Positions 6,999 through 16,974 of a stretch of 64,000 nucleotides of DNA are shown in pieces. How positions within the stretch are numbered: position 1 is the stretch's first letter; each line of letters begins with the position of its first letter. A program made the translations under genes and the position numbers. Source of the stretch: Mangrovimonas cancribranchiae (lineage in GTDB: Bacteria > Bacteroidota > Bacteroidia > Flavobacteriales > Flavobacteriaceae); the NCBI RefSeq assembly GCF_037126245.1, contig NZ_CP136925.1, positions 1,418,001 to 1,482,000 of the forward strand. The letters run 5' to 3'. Under the pieces are notes generated by a model that did not search any database, was not told the DNA's origin, and was given only the letters and a program-made list of their open reading frames with translations.

Positions 6999-9833
6999 CT
7001 ATTTTACTTTATTGCCTTGAATATCTAATTCTACCATAGGTTTTCCTAACTTTTCAACTTCCTGCCATTGTGTTTCTTTATCACCTACTACCACATAAAG
7101 CATGTCTTCTTCTTGTAGGTATTTGTTAATCATGTTATGATAATCGCTTAACGACATGGCTACTAATTCATTTTGATCCTGCTTTACAAAATCTACTGGT
7201 TTATTGTATTTACTAATATCTTGCAACATACCAAGTTTTGCACCTAGGCTTTCTAATGCTCTTGTGTTTCCTTTAAGTAGTTTGTCTTTAGTTATATTCA
7301 ATTCTTCTTCACCAAAGTTATCAGCATAACTAGCGACCATATCTTTAATAATTTCTAAAGATGCTAAGGTGGCGTTTGCTCTTACACTAGAGTTTATATA
7401 AAATGGCCCTACTTCTTTACTTTCACGTATTCCAGAATATGCTCCATAAGTATATCCTTTTTCTATACGTAATGTTTGAAATAAGCGTCCGCTTGAACCA
7501 CCTCCTAAAATCTCGTTAGCATAAGCTAGATTATTGGCTTCTGGGTTCGTTTCAGATAAAACTAATTTACCTATATATAATACCGATTGTTTAGATCCTG
7601 GTACATCAACAAAATAAACCGTGTTTGTTTTAGGGGTTTCTGGTAAATTGTACTGCGGATGTATTGATTGAGGGGTATTCCAGTCGTTTAACACTCCAGC
7701 TACATTCATAACTTGAGATTGATTTAAATCGCCCACTACGTGTAAGTTAGCACCTTCTGGAGATAGTTTACTATAGAACGCCTGAAGGTCTTCTATAGAG
7801 ATGGTCTTGGCTGTTTCCAAGGTTCCTGAAGTTGGCACTCCAAAGTTATGGTTGTCGCCATACAGTAATTTTGCATAAACGTTATATGCTATTCTTCTTG
7901 GGTTGGATTCGCTATCCTTTAAACTAGTTTCTAAGGCTTGTTTTAAACGGGTAAACTCTTTCGTATCCCAACGAGGTTCTAAAATAATTTCTTTAACCAG
8001 TTTCATGGTTTCCTCAAAGTTTTTAGCCAAACATGATCCTGAAATATGCATATCTTCTGAAGCTGCATACATGTTAATACTAGCTCCTAAAAGACCAATT
8101 GCTTCTTCTAACTCTGCTGGGGTTTTATTGGCTGTACCTTCCATCATAAGGTCTGTGAATAAATTAGCAACTCCAGATTTTCCTTCTGGATCCATTAAAT
8201 GTCCTCCAGGAATGGTAATGTCGAACTGTATTAAAGGCACTTCATTATTCTCAATGCCATAAACAGTTAAGCCATTCTCTAAGCTCTCTTGGTAAACTTC
8301 TGGTGTTTCAAACAATGGTAATTCTCCAAAAGGTGGTTCACTTCTATCATATTTAGATGGTGTTTTTTCGTATTCGGCTTCTTCACCTTGACTTACTTCT
8401 TCGCTTGCTACATCTTGTTTTACTTCTTCAATCCACACTTCAGCTTTATCTGCATTTGTTATTGCTAATTCCAATTGTCCTTTGGGTACAACGCTTGTCA
8501 TAACATAATTGGCATTTTTTATGTACTTGTTATAAACGCGCATAACATCTTCTGGGGTAACGGCTTTAGTAAGCTTAGCTGTTTGCGTGATGTAGCTTGG
8601 GTCTCCATTAAACTCGTTATCTTGAGCTAATTGAAAAGCCTTGTTTAACACAGTACTTACACCACGATATAGGCCTGTTTCTAATTCAGCTTTAATACGC
8701 TTTAAATCTTTTTCGCTAACACCTTGCTCTTCAAAACGTGTTAACCCTTCATTTATAGCTAGTTTTACACTATCTAAATCTGTTCCTGCATTGGCACGAA
8801 CTCTAAATATAAACTCTCCTGCTAACTCGCTACTACTTTGGTAAGCACCAATGTTAGGAGCTAATTTCTTTTCTTCAACCAGCACTTTATATAACGGCGC
8901 TTTTTTACTACCGCTTAATAAATTACCTAATATTTGTAAGGCGTAAGTATCTTTATGATATTCTTCTACGGTAGGTATTACTATACGTAGTTCAGGTAGT
9001 TTTGCAAAATTATCTTCGAAGTATAACGACTTTGTTTCATTTAACGTTACGGACATAGGTTGTAGTGGTTCTACATCTGGCCCTTTTCTAATTTCACCAA
9101 ACCACTGTTTTACTTTTTGCTTTGTTTCAGCAACATCAATATCGCCTGCAATAACCAAAGTCGCATTTGCAGCGCCATAATATTTATTGTAAAACTCCTT
9201 AACATCGTCAATTGTAGCGGCTTGTAAATCTGGCAACTGACCAATAACTGTCCAATTGTAAGGATGCCCTTCTGGATATAAGTTTTTACGAATAATTTCA
9301 TCGGTATAGCCATAAGGTGCATTATCTACACGTTGGCGTTTTTCGTTTTTCACCACTTGCTTTTCTCGCTCTAAAGCTGCTTTGGTAACCGTATTTATCA
9401 TGTAACCAAAACGATCGGAATCGATCCACATAATTTTATCGAAGGCATCTTTAGGAACCACTTCATAATATACCGTACCATCACTCCAAGTTCCACCATT
9501 TCTACTTCCTCCCCACTCCGGAATCATTTTTCTATTAGCGCCACGTGGCACATTCTCGGAATCATTAAAACTCATATGCTCAAAAAAATGAGCAAACCCA
9601 GTTCGGCCAGGTTTTTCTCTATTAGATCCTACATGCATCATGGTTGCTACAGCCACAATAGGATCGCTATGATCTTCGTGTAAGATGACTTCTAGTCCAT
9701 TATCAAGTGTGAACTTTTCATAATTAATTTTAAACTCTGTTGGTTTTACTTCGGCCACTTCTTCTTGTGTTTTTTCTTTGCATGAAACTAAAAAAACAAT
9801 AAGTAATGTGAGTGATAATTTAAGGTATTTCAT
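6999..9833 (-). CDS. M16-family zinc metallopeptidase, fused two-half lipoprotein
   Basis: A 944-residue insulinase-family protease. A lipoprotein signal ends at Cys18 (LIVFLVSC), followed by charged residues, so the protein is probably anchored in the outer membrane. The inverted zinc motif HFFEH is at 82-86, with the downstream glutamate expected in the ALEREKQVVKNEK region. The second half (from about residue 510) repeats the M16 fold without HxxEH, as in fused M16 pairs (pitrilysin size). These enzymes degrade peptides inside a clam-shell chamber. It has its own terminator and no operon partner. Confidence 0.9.
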   Translation of the reverse strand: MKYLKLSLTLLIVFLVSCKEKTQEEVAEVKPTEFKINYEKFTLDNGLEVILHEDHSDPIVAVATMMHVGSNREKPGRTGFAHFFEHMSFNDSENVPRGANRKMIPEWGGSRNGGTWSDGTVYYEVVPKDAFDKIMWIDSDRFGYMINTVTKAALEREKQVVKNEKRQRVDNAPYGYTDEIIRKNLYPEGHPYNWTVIGQLPDLQAATIDDVKEFYNKYYGAANATLVIAGDIDVAETKQKVKQWFGEIRKGPDVEPLQPMSVTLNETKSLYFEDNFAKLPELRIVIPTVEEYHKDTYALQILGNLLSGSKKAPLYKVLVEEKKLAPNIGAYQSSSELAGEFIFRVRANAGTDLDSVKLAINEGLTRFEEQGVSEKDLKRIKAELETGLYRGVSTVLNKAFQLAQDNEFNGDPSYITQTAKLTKAVTPEDVMRVYNKYIKNANYVMTSVVPKGQLELAITNADKAEVWIEEVKQDVASEEVSQGEEAEYEKTPSKYDRSEPPFGELPLFETPEVYQESLENGLTVYGIENNEVPLIQFDITIPGGHLMDPEGKSGVANLFTDLMMEGTANKTPAELEEAIGLLGASINMYAASEDMHISGSCLAKNFEETMKLVKEIILEPRWDTKEFTRLKQALETSLKDSESNPRRIAYNVYAKLLYGDNHNFGVPTSGTLETAKTISIEDLQAFYSKLSPEGANLHVVGDLNQSQVMNVAGVLNDWNTPQSIHPQYNLPETPKTNTVYFVDVPGSKQSVLYIGKLVLSETNPEANNLAYANEILGGGSSGRLFQTLRIEKGYTYGAYSGIRESKEVGPFYINSSVRANATLASLEIIKDMVASYADNFGEEELNITKDKLLKGNTRALESLGAKLGMLQDISKYNKPVDFVKQDQNELVAMSLSDYHNMINKYLQEEDMLYVVVGDKETQWQEVEKLGKPMVELDIQGNKVK

Positions 9834-9981
9834 TTGTGCTAATTTGTTAATCTAGATAAAAATACACATAAATGGTGATGCATTTAATTAATGTAAAGTT
9901 AAAATTAATAAAGTGACACTATAAACTAACTGATACGAGAACTATTTTAAAAATACAGTAATTATTACTTTTAAACTATAG

Positions 9982-11328
9982 TTATTTTATAACTAGTTTT
10001 TGGGTTATATTTTCTTGATGAGAAAACAATTTTAACATGTAAATACCTGATTGTAGATTGCCTAAATAAATTTCTTGACTATTTATATTTTGTAAATCTG
10101 TTGAGAACACGGTTTGACCATTTAACGTATATACGGTTAACTTTCCATTAATAGCAAACTCTGTTTTAATTGTAATTTTACCCTTAGTTGGGTTAGGAAA
10201 TATTTGTAAGCTTGATATATTATCTAGTTTTTCCTGTTCAACAGATAAAGCATTACACTCTGTCTCATTTTCAACAAAATGACACGAACTCCCTACACTC
10301 CAGTCTTGTAAATATGAAGCGCTAGTATCATCAACATAAATACAAGAAAGATTTGTGTTTTGCAGCATTTCTAGCTCAACTATATTATGATTATTTTGGT
10401 TTCTTAAATCTACATTTGAAAGTGTGTTATTGTTAAACCTAAGACGTCTTACATTGCTGCAGTTTGAAAAATCTAGAAAACTAATGTTATTATTATCTGC
10501 ATAAGATGTGATTAAATCGTTTGCATTAGAAAAATCTAAAGCATTAATATTATTATTACTACAAAATAAGCGCTCTAAATTATGGCTTGAAGAAATATCT
10601 AACGCTGTTATAGTATTATTACTACAGTCTATATACTTTAACATAACGTTATTAACCAATGATAACGATGATAAATCATTAGAGCCACAAGATAAAAACT
10701 CTAACTGAGTATTACTAGAAACGTCTAGATTTCCTATGGGGTTAAATGTTGTTGTAAGACTTTTTAACTCGATATTACTTGTAATATTTAAACTAGATAA
10801 ATTATTTGAATAACAATTTAGTCGCTCAAGATTATGATTTTGTGTAACATTCAAATTAGATAAATTGTTTAAACTACACTCTAGTATTTTTAAAGAAGGA
10901 TTGTTTGTTACATCTAAACTTGACAATATATTAGAATTAACATAAAGCTCTCTTAACTTAGTATTGTTAGACACATTTAGAGATAACAAACTATTCTCCT
11001 GTAAATCTAACTTTTTTAACTCTGTGTTTTGTGATAAATTTACATTTGATATATTATTTCCAAAACAGAATAAATATTTTAAATTAGAAAATGCTTCTAT
11101 ACCTGATAAATCACTAATAAAACTATGATCCAAGTTTAAGTACTCTACAGTAATAGCATCACTATTTAAAATATTACCATTTAAACCATTAGTATCAATC
11201 CCTATATTAATAAGAGCTTGTTCAAAATTAGAATCTGGAATTAGGGTTGTTTGGGCAAACACGCCTCCTCCTATTACTAACCATAGGATAATTATACATT
11301 TTTTTAATTTGTTATTAAACAGATACAT
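9982..11328 (-). CDS. Leucine-rich-repeat protein secreted by the type IX system
   Basis: About 448 residues. The ATG at 11328 is preferred to one at 11337; both precede the same signal peptide (CIIILWLVIGGGVFAQ). The body is a run of roughly a dozen 21-residue leucine-rich repeats with the pattern L-x-x-L-x-(C/S)-x-x-N-x-(I/L)-x-x-L-(D/N)-(V/I)-(S/T)-x-N. The last about 75 residues form a type A T9SS sorting domain (LQIFPNPTKGKITIK ... GIYMLKL ... TQKLVIK). It should be exported and attached to the cell surface, probably for binding or adhesion. The ligand is unknown. Confidence 0.88.
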   Translation of the reverse strand: MYLFNNKLKKCIIILWLVIGGGVFAQTTLIPDSNFEQALINIGIDTNGLNGNILNSDAITVEYLNLDHSFISDLSGIEAFSNLKYLFCFGNNISNVNLSQNTELKKLDLQENSLLSLNVSNNTKLRELYVNSNILSSLDVTNNPSLKILECSLNNLSNLNVTQNHNLERLNCYSNNLSSLNITSNIELKSLTTTFNPIGNLDVSSNTQLEFLSCGSNDLSSLSLVNNVMLKYIDCSNNTITALDISSSHNLERLFCSNNNINALDFSNANDLITSYADNNNISFLDFSNCSNVRRLRFNNNTLSNVDLRNQNNHNIVELEMLQNTNLSCIYVDDTSASYLQDWSVGSSCHFVENETECNALSVEQEKLDNISSLQIFPNPTKGKITIKTEFAINGKLTVYTLNGQTVFSTDLQNINSQEIYLGNLQSGIYMLKLFSHQENITQKLVIK

Positions 11329-11511
11329 CACTACCAATAGCCTACTTTTAAATACTCTTATAAGTAAAACTATTATTAATTTTAAATAATAAATATTTTA
11401 ATCGTTGTTAGTTAGTTTTATCCGATAAGTTACTGTTTTATACGCAAATACAATATTTATCATTTAAATTATTATTAACAAATATTCGTGAATAATTAAG
11501 GGTTTAGATTG

Positions 11512-11519
11512 TATTTTTG
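11512..11519 (+). promoter_or_regulatory. -7 promoter box of the DUF3817-mscS pair
   Basis: TATTTTTG matches the Bacteroidota -7 consensus TAnnTTTG and lies 20 bp before the ATG at 11540. No good TTG -33 element was found at the expected distance, so this is a moderate call. The rest of 11329-11539 is AT-rich spacer between divergent genes. Confidence 0.45.
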
Positions 11520-11539
11520 CATTTAAAAACCCATTCTGT

Positions 11540-11833
11540 ATGAAATTACTTATATCTGTATTTAGAATTATTGCCTTATTGGAAGGTATTTCTTATATTC
11601 TGCTTCTTTTTATTGCTGTTCCTATTAAGTATATAGGTCATGATCCACAATATGTGAAATTATTAGGTATGCCACACGGACTTTTATTTGTTGGATACAT
11701 TGTTTTAGCTATATTAATAGGCAAAGAATTACAATGGAAAACCAAAACATTTACCCTTGTTATTTTGGCATCGATAATTCCTTTTGCTACATTTTATGTA
11801 GATCAAAAAATTTTAAAACAACAAACCGTTTAA
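11540..11833 (+). CDS. DUF3817 small integral membrane protein
   Basis: A 97-residue membrane protein with three predicted helices, roughly at 4-25, 43-62 and 70-88. It has the DUF3817 pattern: FRIIALLEGISYILLLF, then KLLGMPHGLLFVGYIVL and a final TFYVDQKIL. The family has no known function. Its stop codon directly abuts the ATG of the mechanosensitive channel gene, so the two are cotranscribed and possibly coupled. Confidence 0.82.
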   Translation: MKLLISVFRIIALLEGISYILLLFIAVPIKYIGHDPQYVKLLGMPHGLLFVGYIVLAILIGKELQWKTKTFTLVILASIIPFATFYVDQKILKQQTV

Positions 11834-13078
11834 ATGACCAACTACAAACAGTTTTTCTTTAATTATTTTACCGAATTAGGTATTGGTGAAACTACAGCAA
11901 CATATTTAAATATGTTTGCCTTCGCCATTATTTTATTAGTATTAATACTGGTTTCTGATTTCTTAGCTAAAAAAGTACTCGTTAGAGCTTTCCATACATT
12001 TGCTTACAAATCAAAAACACATTTCGATGATATGCTTATCGAGCATAAAGCTCCTAACTATATTGCACATTTAGTTCCTTTATTAATTACATTAAAACTT
12101 TTTCCTGTTGTTTTTGAAGATTTCCCTGGATTTGAATCACCCATAGAAAAGCTTATTAAAATTTACGGCATTGTTTTATTTATCTGGATTTTACGTAGTG
12201 TTTTAAAAACGTTTGAAAGTTATTTTAAAACCAAACCTAGATTAAAAGACAAACCTATAGATAGCTATATCCAAGTTGTCCTGTTATTCTCTTGGGTTGT
12301 AGGCATTGGCTTTGCCTTTGTTGTTATTTCCGATATCTCTATTTGGAAATTTTTCACCACATTAGGCGCTGCTTCTGCTGTAATGCTGCTTATTTTTAAA
12401 GACACCATTTTAGGGTTTGTCGCTAGTATTCAAGTAGCTGTAAACGATACGATAAGAATTGGCGACTGGATTACTATGGAGAAATATGGTGCCGACGGCG
12501 ATGTTATAGAAATAAACCTGTCTACTGTTCAAGTACAAAACTTCGATAAAACCATAACCAATATCCCTACATACGCATTAATATCGGATGCGTTTAAAAA
12601 CTGGCGCGGCATGAGCCAGTCTGGTGGCAGACGGATTAAACGCTCTATTATAATAAAAGCAAGTAGTGTTCATTATTTAAGTGAAGATACAATTGATGAG
12701 CTTAAGAATATTCAATTAATAACAGATTATTTAAACACCAGGCAATCTGATATTAACAATTTTAATGAAAAAAACAACATAGACAAATCGTTACTTATTA
12801 ATGGTAGAAACCTTACCAACTTAGGCGTGTTTAGAAAATATGTGCAATCGTATATTGAAAACCATCCGGCTATTAATAAGGATATGACAATTATGATTCG
12901 TCAACTTGCACTAACACCGCAAGGCATTCCATTAGAGATTTATGCCTTTAGCAGCGATCAGCGTTGGGAAAATTACGAATATATTATTGCCGATATTTTC
13001 GATCATTCCTTATCCGCAGTACCCTATTTTAACCTTGAAGTTTTCGAACTTAGTTTAGACGCGAAAACTCCTGAATAA
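11834..13078 (+). CDS. MscS-family mechanosensitive channel, YbdG-like
   Basis: A 414-residue inner-membrane protein with about four to five N-terminal helices followed by the MscS pore and beta domains. The pore helix is glycine/alanine-rich near FTTLGAASAVMLLIFKDTILGF, followed by the typical VNDTIRIGDWITM and GDVIEINLSTVQVQNFDKT segments. The length matches the YbdG branch (about 415) rather than the short MscS (about 286). It opens under membrane tension to release solutes during hypoosmotic shock. It follows the DUF3817 gene with no gap. Confidence 0.9.
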   Translation: MTNYKQFFFNYFTELGIGETTATYLNMFAFAIILLVLILVSDFLAKKVLVRAFHTFAYKSKTHFDDMLIEHKAPNYIAHLVPLLITLKLFPVVFEDFPGFESPIEKLIKIYGIVLFIWILRSVLKTFESYFKTKPRLKDKPIDSYIQVVLLFSWVVGIGFAFVVISDISIWKFFTTLGAASAVMLLIFKDTILGFVASIQVAVNDTIRIGDWITMEKYGADGDVIEINLSTVQVQNFDKTITNIPTYALISDAFKNWRGMSQSGGRRIKRSIIIKASSVHYLSEDTIDELKNIQLITDYLNTRQSDINNFNEKNNIDKSLLINGRNLTNLGVFRKYVQSYIENHPAINKDMTIMIRQLALTPQGIPLEIYAFSSDQRWENYEYIIADIFDHSLSAVPYFNLEVFELSLDAKTPE

Positions 13079-13083
13079 ACAAA

Positions 13084-13114
13084 AAAGGCAACTAAAACTT
13101 AGTTGCCTTTTCTT
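13084..13114. terminator. Bidirectional terminator between mscS-like and OmpA-like genes
   Basis: A 12-bp perfect stem AAAGGCAACTAA / TTAGTTGCCTTT with a 3-nt loop has a T-run to the right and an A-run to the left. It lies between two convergent genes (stops at 13078 and 13133) and can serve both. Confidence 0.9.
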
Positions 13115-13132
13115 TTGGTAAAAATTACTGTA

Positions 13133-13834
13133 CTAATTACTATTAGTCTTAGCTTCTTGAATCATATCTTCATTAGGCACTATTGCGACATTAACACGAC
13201 GGTTTTTGGCGCGACCTTCAACTGTATTATTATCGTATTTAGGTTGTGTTTCGCCAAACCAGTTAGTTGTAAACCTTGAGGCACTTAAACCTTGTTGTAC
13301 AAAATAATCTTTAACTGAATTCGCTCTATTTTTAGATAACGTCATATTATAATTCTCATCTCCTCTACTATCGGTATGCCCAACTACTAAAACATTTGTA
13401 TCTGGATAATCTTTAAGTACAGCCGCTAGTTTGTTTAATGTGGTTTGTGATGCCGCATTAATATTATACTTTTCTGTAGCAAAGTAAACACCACTATTTT
13501 CATCAAAAGTGACTACAATACCTTGATCTACGCGCTCTACTTCTGCTCCTGGAATTTCTTCTTCAATACGCTTGGCTTGTTCATCCATTTTATGACCAAT
13601 TAAAACGCCAGCGCCACCACCAACAACACCACCAATAACAGCGCCTAACTCACCATTTCCGCCTTTTCCAACATTGTTACCAATAATAGCACCAATAATA
13701 GCGCCACCAGCCGCTCCAATAGCAGCTCCTTTTTGTTTATTGTTTGCATTTTTTGTTGCTTCGCAACTAATTAAACTTATTGAAAAGATTACAGCTAACA
13801 CAATAGCTGCATATTTATTACCTGTTGTTTTCAT
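13133..13834 (-). CDS. OmpA-family lipoprotein with glycine-zipper segment
   Basis: About 233 residues from the ATG at 13834; an ATG at 13843 would overlap the upstream gene. A lipoprotein signal ends in SISLISC. Next comes a glycine zipper (residues about 35-80, GAAIGAAGGAIIGAIIGNN and a second GGVVGGGAGVLIG stretch) that inserts in or spans a membrane. The OmpA C-terminal peptidoglycan-binding domain follows (VVGHTDSRGDENYNMTLSKN, ending GRAKNRRV). It should tie the outer membrane to the cell wall. It follows the lipocalin-like lipoprotein gene by one base, so the two form an operon. Confidence 0.9.
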   Translation of the reverse strand: MKTTGNKYAAIVLAVIFSISLISCEATKNANNKQKGAAIGAAGGAIIGAIIGNNVGKGGNGELGAVIGGVVGGGAGVLIGHKMDEQAKRIEEEIPGAEVERVDQGIVVTFDENSGVYFATEKYNINAASQTTLNKLAAVLKDYPDTNVLVVGHTDSRGDENYNMTLSKNRANSVKDYFVQQGLSASRFTTNWFGETQPKYDNNTVEGRAKNRRVNVAIVPNEDMIQEAKTNSN

Positions 13835-13835
13835 A

Positions 13836-14312
13836 TTATTCATTTATTTTAGAAAAGTTCATATAAATAGTAAACGGTTTTCCTTCTAAAGACACCGATT
13901 GTTGCCATTGCATACTTGTTTCACTTAACTGCGCGAGTTTTACACGAAAGCCGTGATTTGTTTCAGATTTGTGTTTTGAGTTTGTTGGTTTTAATAGAAA
14001 GTCATACAGTCCTGACTCTTTATCAACTTCATCTATAGTAAAAACAAAATGACGATCTTCTGAAGCGTTACAATCACTCCCCGTTAAAGTATAAATTCCT
14101 GTGTTATTATTAGGAATAAATCGCCAAGTACTATTTGTAAAACAATCGGTTGAAGCATCGCTAAATAGCGTTACATTAAACTTTCCCGATTCACTGTAAG
14201 TAATAGCATCTAATGTCCAATAGCCTTTCATAACTCTTTTGGAGACAGACTTTGTGGAGCCACAAGAAACCAAGACAAAAGATAATAGTAATAGTAAAAA
14301 GTTGTTTTTCAT
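13836..14312 (-). CDS. Lipocalin-like lipoprotein
   Basis: 158 residues with a lipoprotein signal (LLLLLSFVLVSC), then a small beta-rich domain starting VMKGYWTLDAITYSESGKF, the G-x-W start typical of lipocalin-like proteins. Two cysteines (DCFTNS and SDCNASE) may form a disulfide. It is probably attached to the outer membrane. It is the first gene of a pair with the OmpA-like lipoprotein, a combination that recurs in flavobacteria. Function unknown. Confidence 0.75.
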   Translation of the reverse strand: MKNNFLLLLLSFVLVSCGSTKSVSKRVMKGYWTLDAITYSESGKFNVTLFSDASTDCFTNSTWRFIPNNNTGIYTLTGSDCNASEDRHFVFTIDEVDKESGLYDFLLKPTNSKHKSETNHGFRVKLAQLSETSMQWQQSVSLEGKPFTIYMNFSKINE

Positions 14313-14409
14313 ATTGTGAAGGTTTTAAGTTAATTTAAAGTGTTCTTATTTACACCACTATAATTTACGAATAATACTACAATCTTAGATGCTGTAAAGC
14401 CATTAAGTT

Positions 14410-14796
14410 TTAACTCAACCTATCTTTTACGTACTCTATCTTGGTTTTACCATGTGGTGTTGGTTTACCATCTTCGCCAAGATTAACCATAATAATATTG
14501 TCTATTGTTAAAATGGTTTCTCGTGTCATTTTATTTCTAGCTTCGCAATGTAACGTTAAGGAGGTTTTTCCAAAATTTACTACTTCAATACCAAGTTCAA
14601 CAATATCACCTTGTTTTGCTGAACTTTTGAAATTTATTTCGGACATAAATTTTGTAACAATACGCTTATTTTCTAATTGAATAAGTGTATATAATGCAGC
14701 TTCTTCGTCAATCCATGCTAAAAGCCGACCTCCAAACAATGTACCGTTTGGATTTAAATCTTCGGGTTTTACCCATTTTCGTGTGTGAAATCTCAT
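14410..14796 (-). CDS. Acyl-CoA thioesterase, hotdog fold (YciA/BFIT-like)
   Basis: A 128-residue single-hotdog protein. The N-terminus shows WVKPEDLNPNGTLFGGRLLA, where the N-P-N-G-T-L-F-G-G segment and the following WIDEEAAL contain the family's active-site Asp/Glu. These enzymes hydrolyse acyl-CoA esters in the cytoplasm. It is 3 bp downstream of the DUF72 gene and probably cotranscribed with it. The chain-length preference is unknown. Confidence 0.85.
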   Translation of the reverse strand: MRFHTRKWVKPEDLNPNGTLFGGRLLAWIDEEAALYTLIQLENKRIVTKFMSEINFKSSAKQGDIVELGIEVVNFGKTSLTLHCEARNKMTRETILTIDNIIMVNLGEDGKPTPHGKTKIEYVKDRLS

Positions 14797-14799
14797 ATT

Positions 14800-15687
14800 T
14801 TATAATAATTTACTTTGATTGTTATTATTTGGTATGGTTAGGTTATATCCTAATTCGGTATTTAATTTTTCAATAAAATAAGCCGCTAATAAAGGGGATT
14901 CTTTTTCAATATTTTGATGAATAAAAAAATCTATTTCCTTAATACCTTGCTCGCTCCATTCTTTTATACGTGTTATCCAATCGTCTAACCTAGAATAATC
15001 TGATGTATGGTTAGCACCTACATAACGTACAAAGGCTGTAGGGCTTGTTAAACGCATATGCATTAAATCGCGCCTTCCTGCAGTATCTACAATAACGTTG
15101 GAAATGTTATTTTTTTCTAACAAATCGTATAATTGGTTTGCAACAACCTCGTCATTATACCATTTGGTATGCCTAAACTCTATAGCTAGTGATACTTCTT
15201 TAGGCCAACTCTCTACAAAATTCACAACACGGTTAAAATCTTTTGGTGCAAAATTGTTGTGCATTTGTAAAAATATAGTGCCTAACTTTTCTTTTAAATT
15301 GGAGGCATTATATAAATAATTCTCTACAACTTCTTTTACCTCATTTAATCGTTTCCAGTGACTAATTTCCTGATTTAGTTTTGGGAAAAACTTAAACCCT
15401 TTTGGAGTTTTATTGTACCATTTTTCGAATTGCTCGGCAGGAAAAATTCTGTAAAATGTAGCATTAAGTTCTATGCTATTAAATTGTCTTGAGTAATACT
15501 CTAGCTCGTCTTTTGTGCCTCGTGGATAAAACCCTTTTAAATCGGCTCTGTTCCATTTGGCACAGCCTACATAAATTTCGGGTACATTATCATCTTTCGC
15601 TTTATATAAAACTCTAACTGTGTCTATATGGTCTTGCGGTAAGGTAAAATCGATTGTTTCTGGATTATCTACGCTTCCAAACTTCAT
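14800..15687 (-). CDS. DUF72 family protein
   Basis: A 295-residue protein of the YecE/DUF72 TIM-barrel-like family. The conserved start is seen as EIYVGCAKWNRADLKGFYP, then YYSRQFNSIELNATFYR, and later VSLAIEFRHTKWY and AFVRYVGAN. The biochemical function is unknown in the family, though the barrel and conserved polar residues suggest an enzyme. It overlaps no neighbour and precedes the thioesterase gene by 3 bp. Confidence 0.88.
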   Translation of the reverse strand: MKFGSVDNPETIDFTLPQDHIDTVRVLYKAKDDNVPEIYVGCAKWNRADLKGFYPRGTKDELEYYSRQFNSIELNATFYRIFPAEQFEKWYNKTPKGFKFFPKLNQEISHWKRLNEVKEVVENYLYNASNLKEKLGTIFLQMHNNFAPKDFNRVVNFVESWPKEVSLAIEFRHTKWYNDEVVANQLYDLLEKNNISNVIVDTAGRRDLMHMRLTSPTAFVRYVGANHTSDYSRLDDWITRIKEWSEQGIKEIDFFIHQNIEKESPLLAAYFIEKLNTELGYNLTIPNNNNQSKLL

Positions 15688-15863
15688 ATGGTGTTCTTTT
15701 TACGTAAAGATACTCGATATTCTTAAGCCATACCAACAACAAGCATAACAAAGATTTATATATACATGCTAAAAAGTTATTGTTAATAACCTTGTTAACA
15801 TCAATTTATGTAATGGTTTACTTGAGACAACTATCTTTTTAAATTTATTGAAAACTTCTAAAG

Positions 15864-16280
15864 ATGAACAACAGAAACCAAGACCTCTTACAGTGTCGTC
15901 CTCAAATTAGTTCAATAGTTTTTCCAGAGAATATGAGTAACGACGAGCGTTTTCAAAATAAAACGCTAAGACCTATTATTAAACTCCAAAACGATTTGTT
16001 TGTTGAAGTATTTAGAAATTATGCCAATAAGCATAAAAATGTGTTTTACGATTTATCTAACGAAAAGCAAATAGATTATATTGAAAACGCCATACATAAG
16101 GATATGAAGTTTAGAAATTCGCTTAAAGGTATGGTAATTGGACTTTTTACAGTAGATGAATACAAGTTTTACATTACCAATTCATCGGCTTTAAATAAAC
16201 GAATGATGAATTTGGTTAAAGAACGCTTGATAGATAATTTAATGATGTTACAAAAACACCATGTGTTACAAGCTATATAA
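15864..16280 (+). CDS. Conserved hypothetical protein of flavobacteria
   Basis: 138 residues, no signal peptide or membrane segment. It is mostly helical with a central ENAIHKDMKFRNSLKGMVIG stretch. Similar flavobacterial proteins are often labelled glyoxalase in databases, but I see none of the metal-binding His/Glu pattern of that fold, so I leave the function open. Its last 8 bp overlap the convergent DUF2461 gene. Confidence 0.65.
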   Translation: MNNRNQDLLQCRPQISSIVFPENMSNDERFQNKTLRPIIKLQNDLFVEVFRNYANKHKNVFYDLSNEKQIDYIENAIHKDMKFRNSLKGMVIGLFTVDEYKFYITNSSALNKRMMNLVKERLIDNLMMLQKHHVLQAI

Positions 16281-16950
16281 TAGATTCGCCATTTAAATTG
16301 GTGGTTAACACATCGCTCATATAATCGAAGAAAGGCCTAATCGCTTTAAAGTTTTTATCGACATCATCTATAAAATCTTTTGATGTTACTTGAGCATCGG
16401 TGTATGTTTTGGTGAAAATGTATTGTTTCTTTTTAATAAGATCGATTGCTGGGTGTTTTTTATCAAATCCGCGTGGTGCTGTTTTAACTTCATCGCCAAC
16501 AATAGTACCCCAAACCGATTTAAACGATTCTTGAGTTATAATATTTCTAATTTCATCATCATCTATTTCAAACTCTTTCCTTATTCGTAATAAATCTTCT
16601 TTATTGGGTTGCCAAAACCCTGTTGCGATAAAAGATTGATTATTTGGTGCAATGTGTAAATAATACCCGCCACGAAGTTCTGGTTTGTTTCTATGAAATG
16701 ATCCACCAAAATGAGTTTTATATGGTAGTTTATTTTTTGAAAACCTAACATCTCTATAAATACGAAACATTTTTAGCTTATCTACCGCATCATGCTTATT
16801 TAATAATCCTAACAGATTATTATAGATTTGTTTAACATCTTTTTCTATTGCCTTAAACTCTTTTTTATGTTCGTTAAACCACTCTCGGTTGTTATTATTT
16901 TCTAGTCTTTTAAAAAACGTAAGAGCTTCTTTTGGTATTGCTGTTTCCAT
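16273..16950 (-). CDS. DUF2461 family protein
   Basis: A 225-residue protein with the DUF2461 signatures: TFFKRLENNNNREWFNEHKK at the N-terminus, then FRIYRDVRFSKNKLPYKTHF and GGYYLHIAPNNQSF. The family is widespread and of unknown function, with many conserved aromatic and basic residues. It is cytoplasmic. It converges on and overlaps the hypothetical gene on the other strand by 8 bp. Confidence 0.9.
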   Translation of the reverse strand: METAIPKEALTFFKRLENNNNREWFNEHKKEFKAIEKDVKQIYNNLLGLLNKHDAVDKLKMFRIYRDVRFSKNKLPYKTHFGGSFHRNKPELRGGYYLHIAPNNQSFIATGFWQPNKEDLLRIRKEFEIDDDEIRNIITQESFKSVWGTIVGDEVKTAPRGFDKKHPAIDLIKKKQYIFTKTYTDAQVTSKDFIDDVDKNFKAIRPFFDYMSDVLTTNLNGESII

Positions 16951-16974
16951 AGGATATAATTATATTTAAAAATA

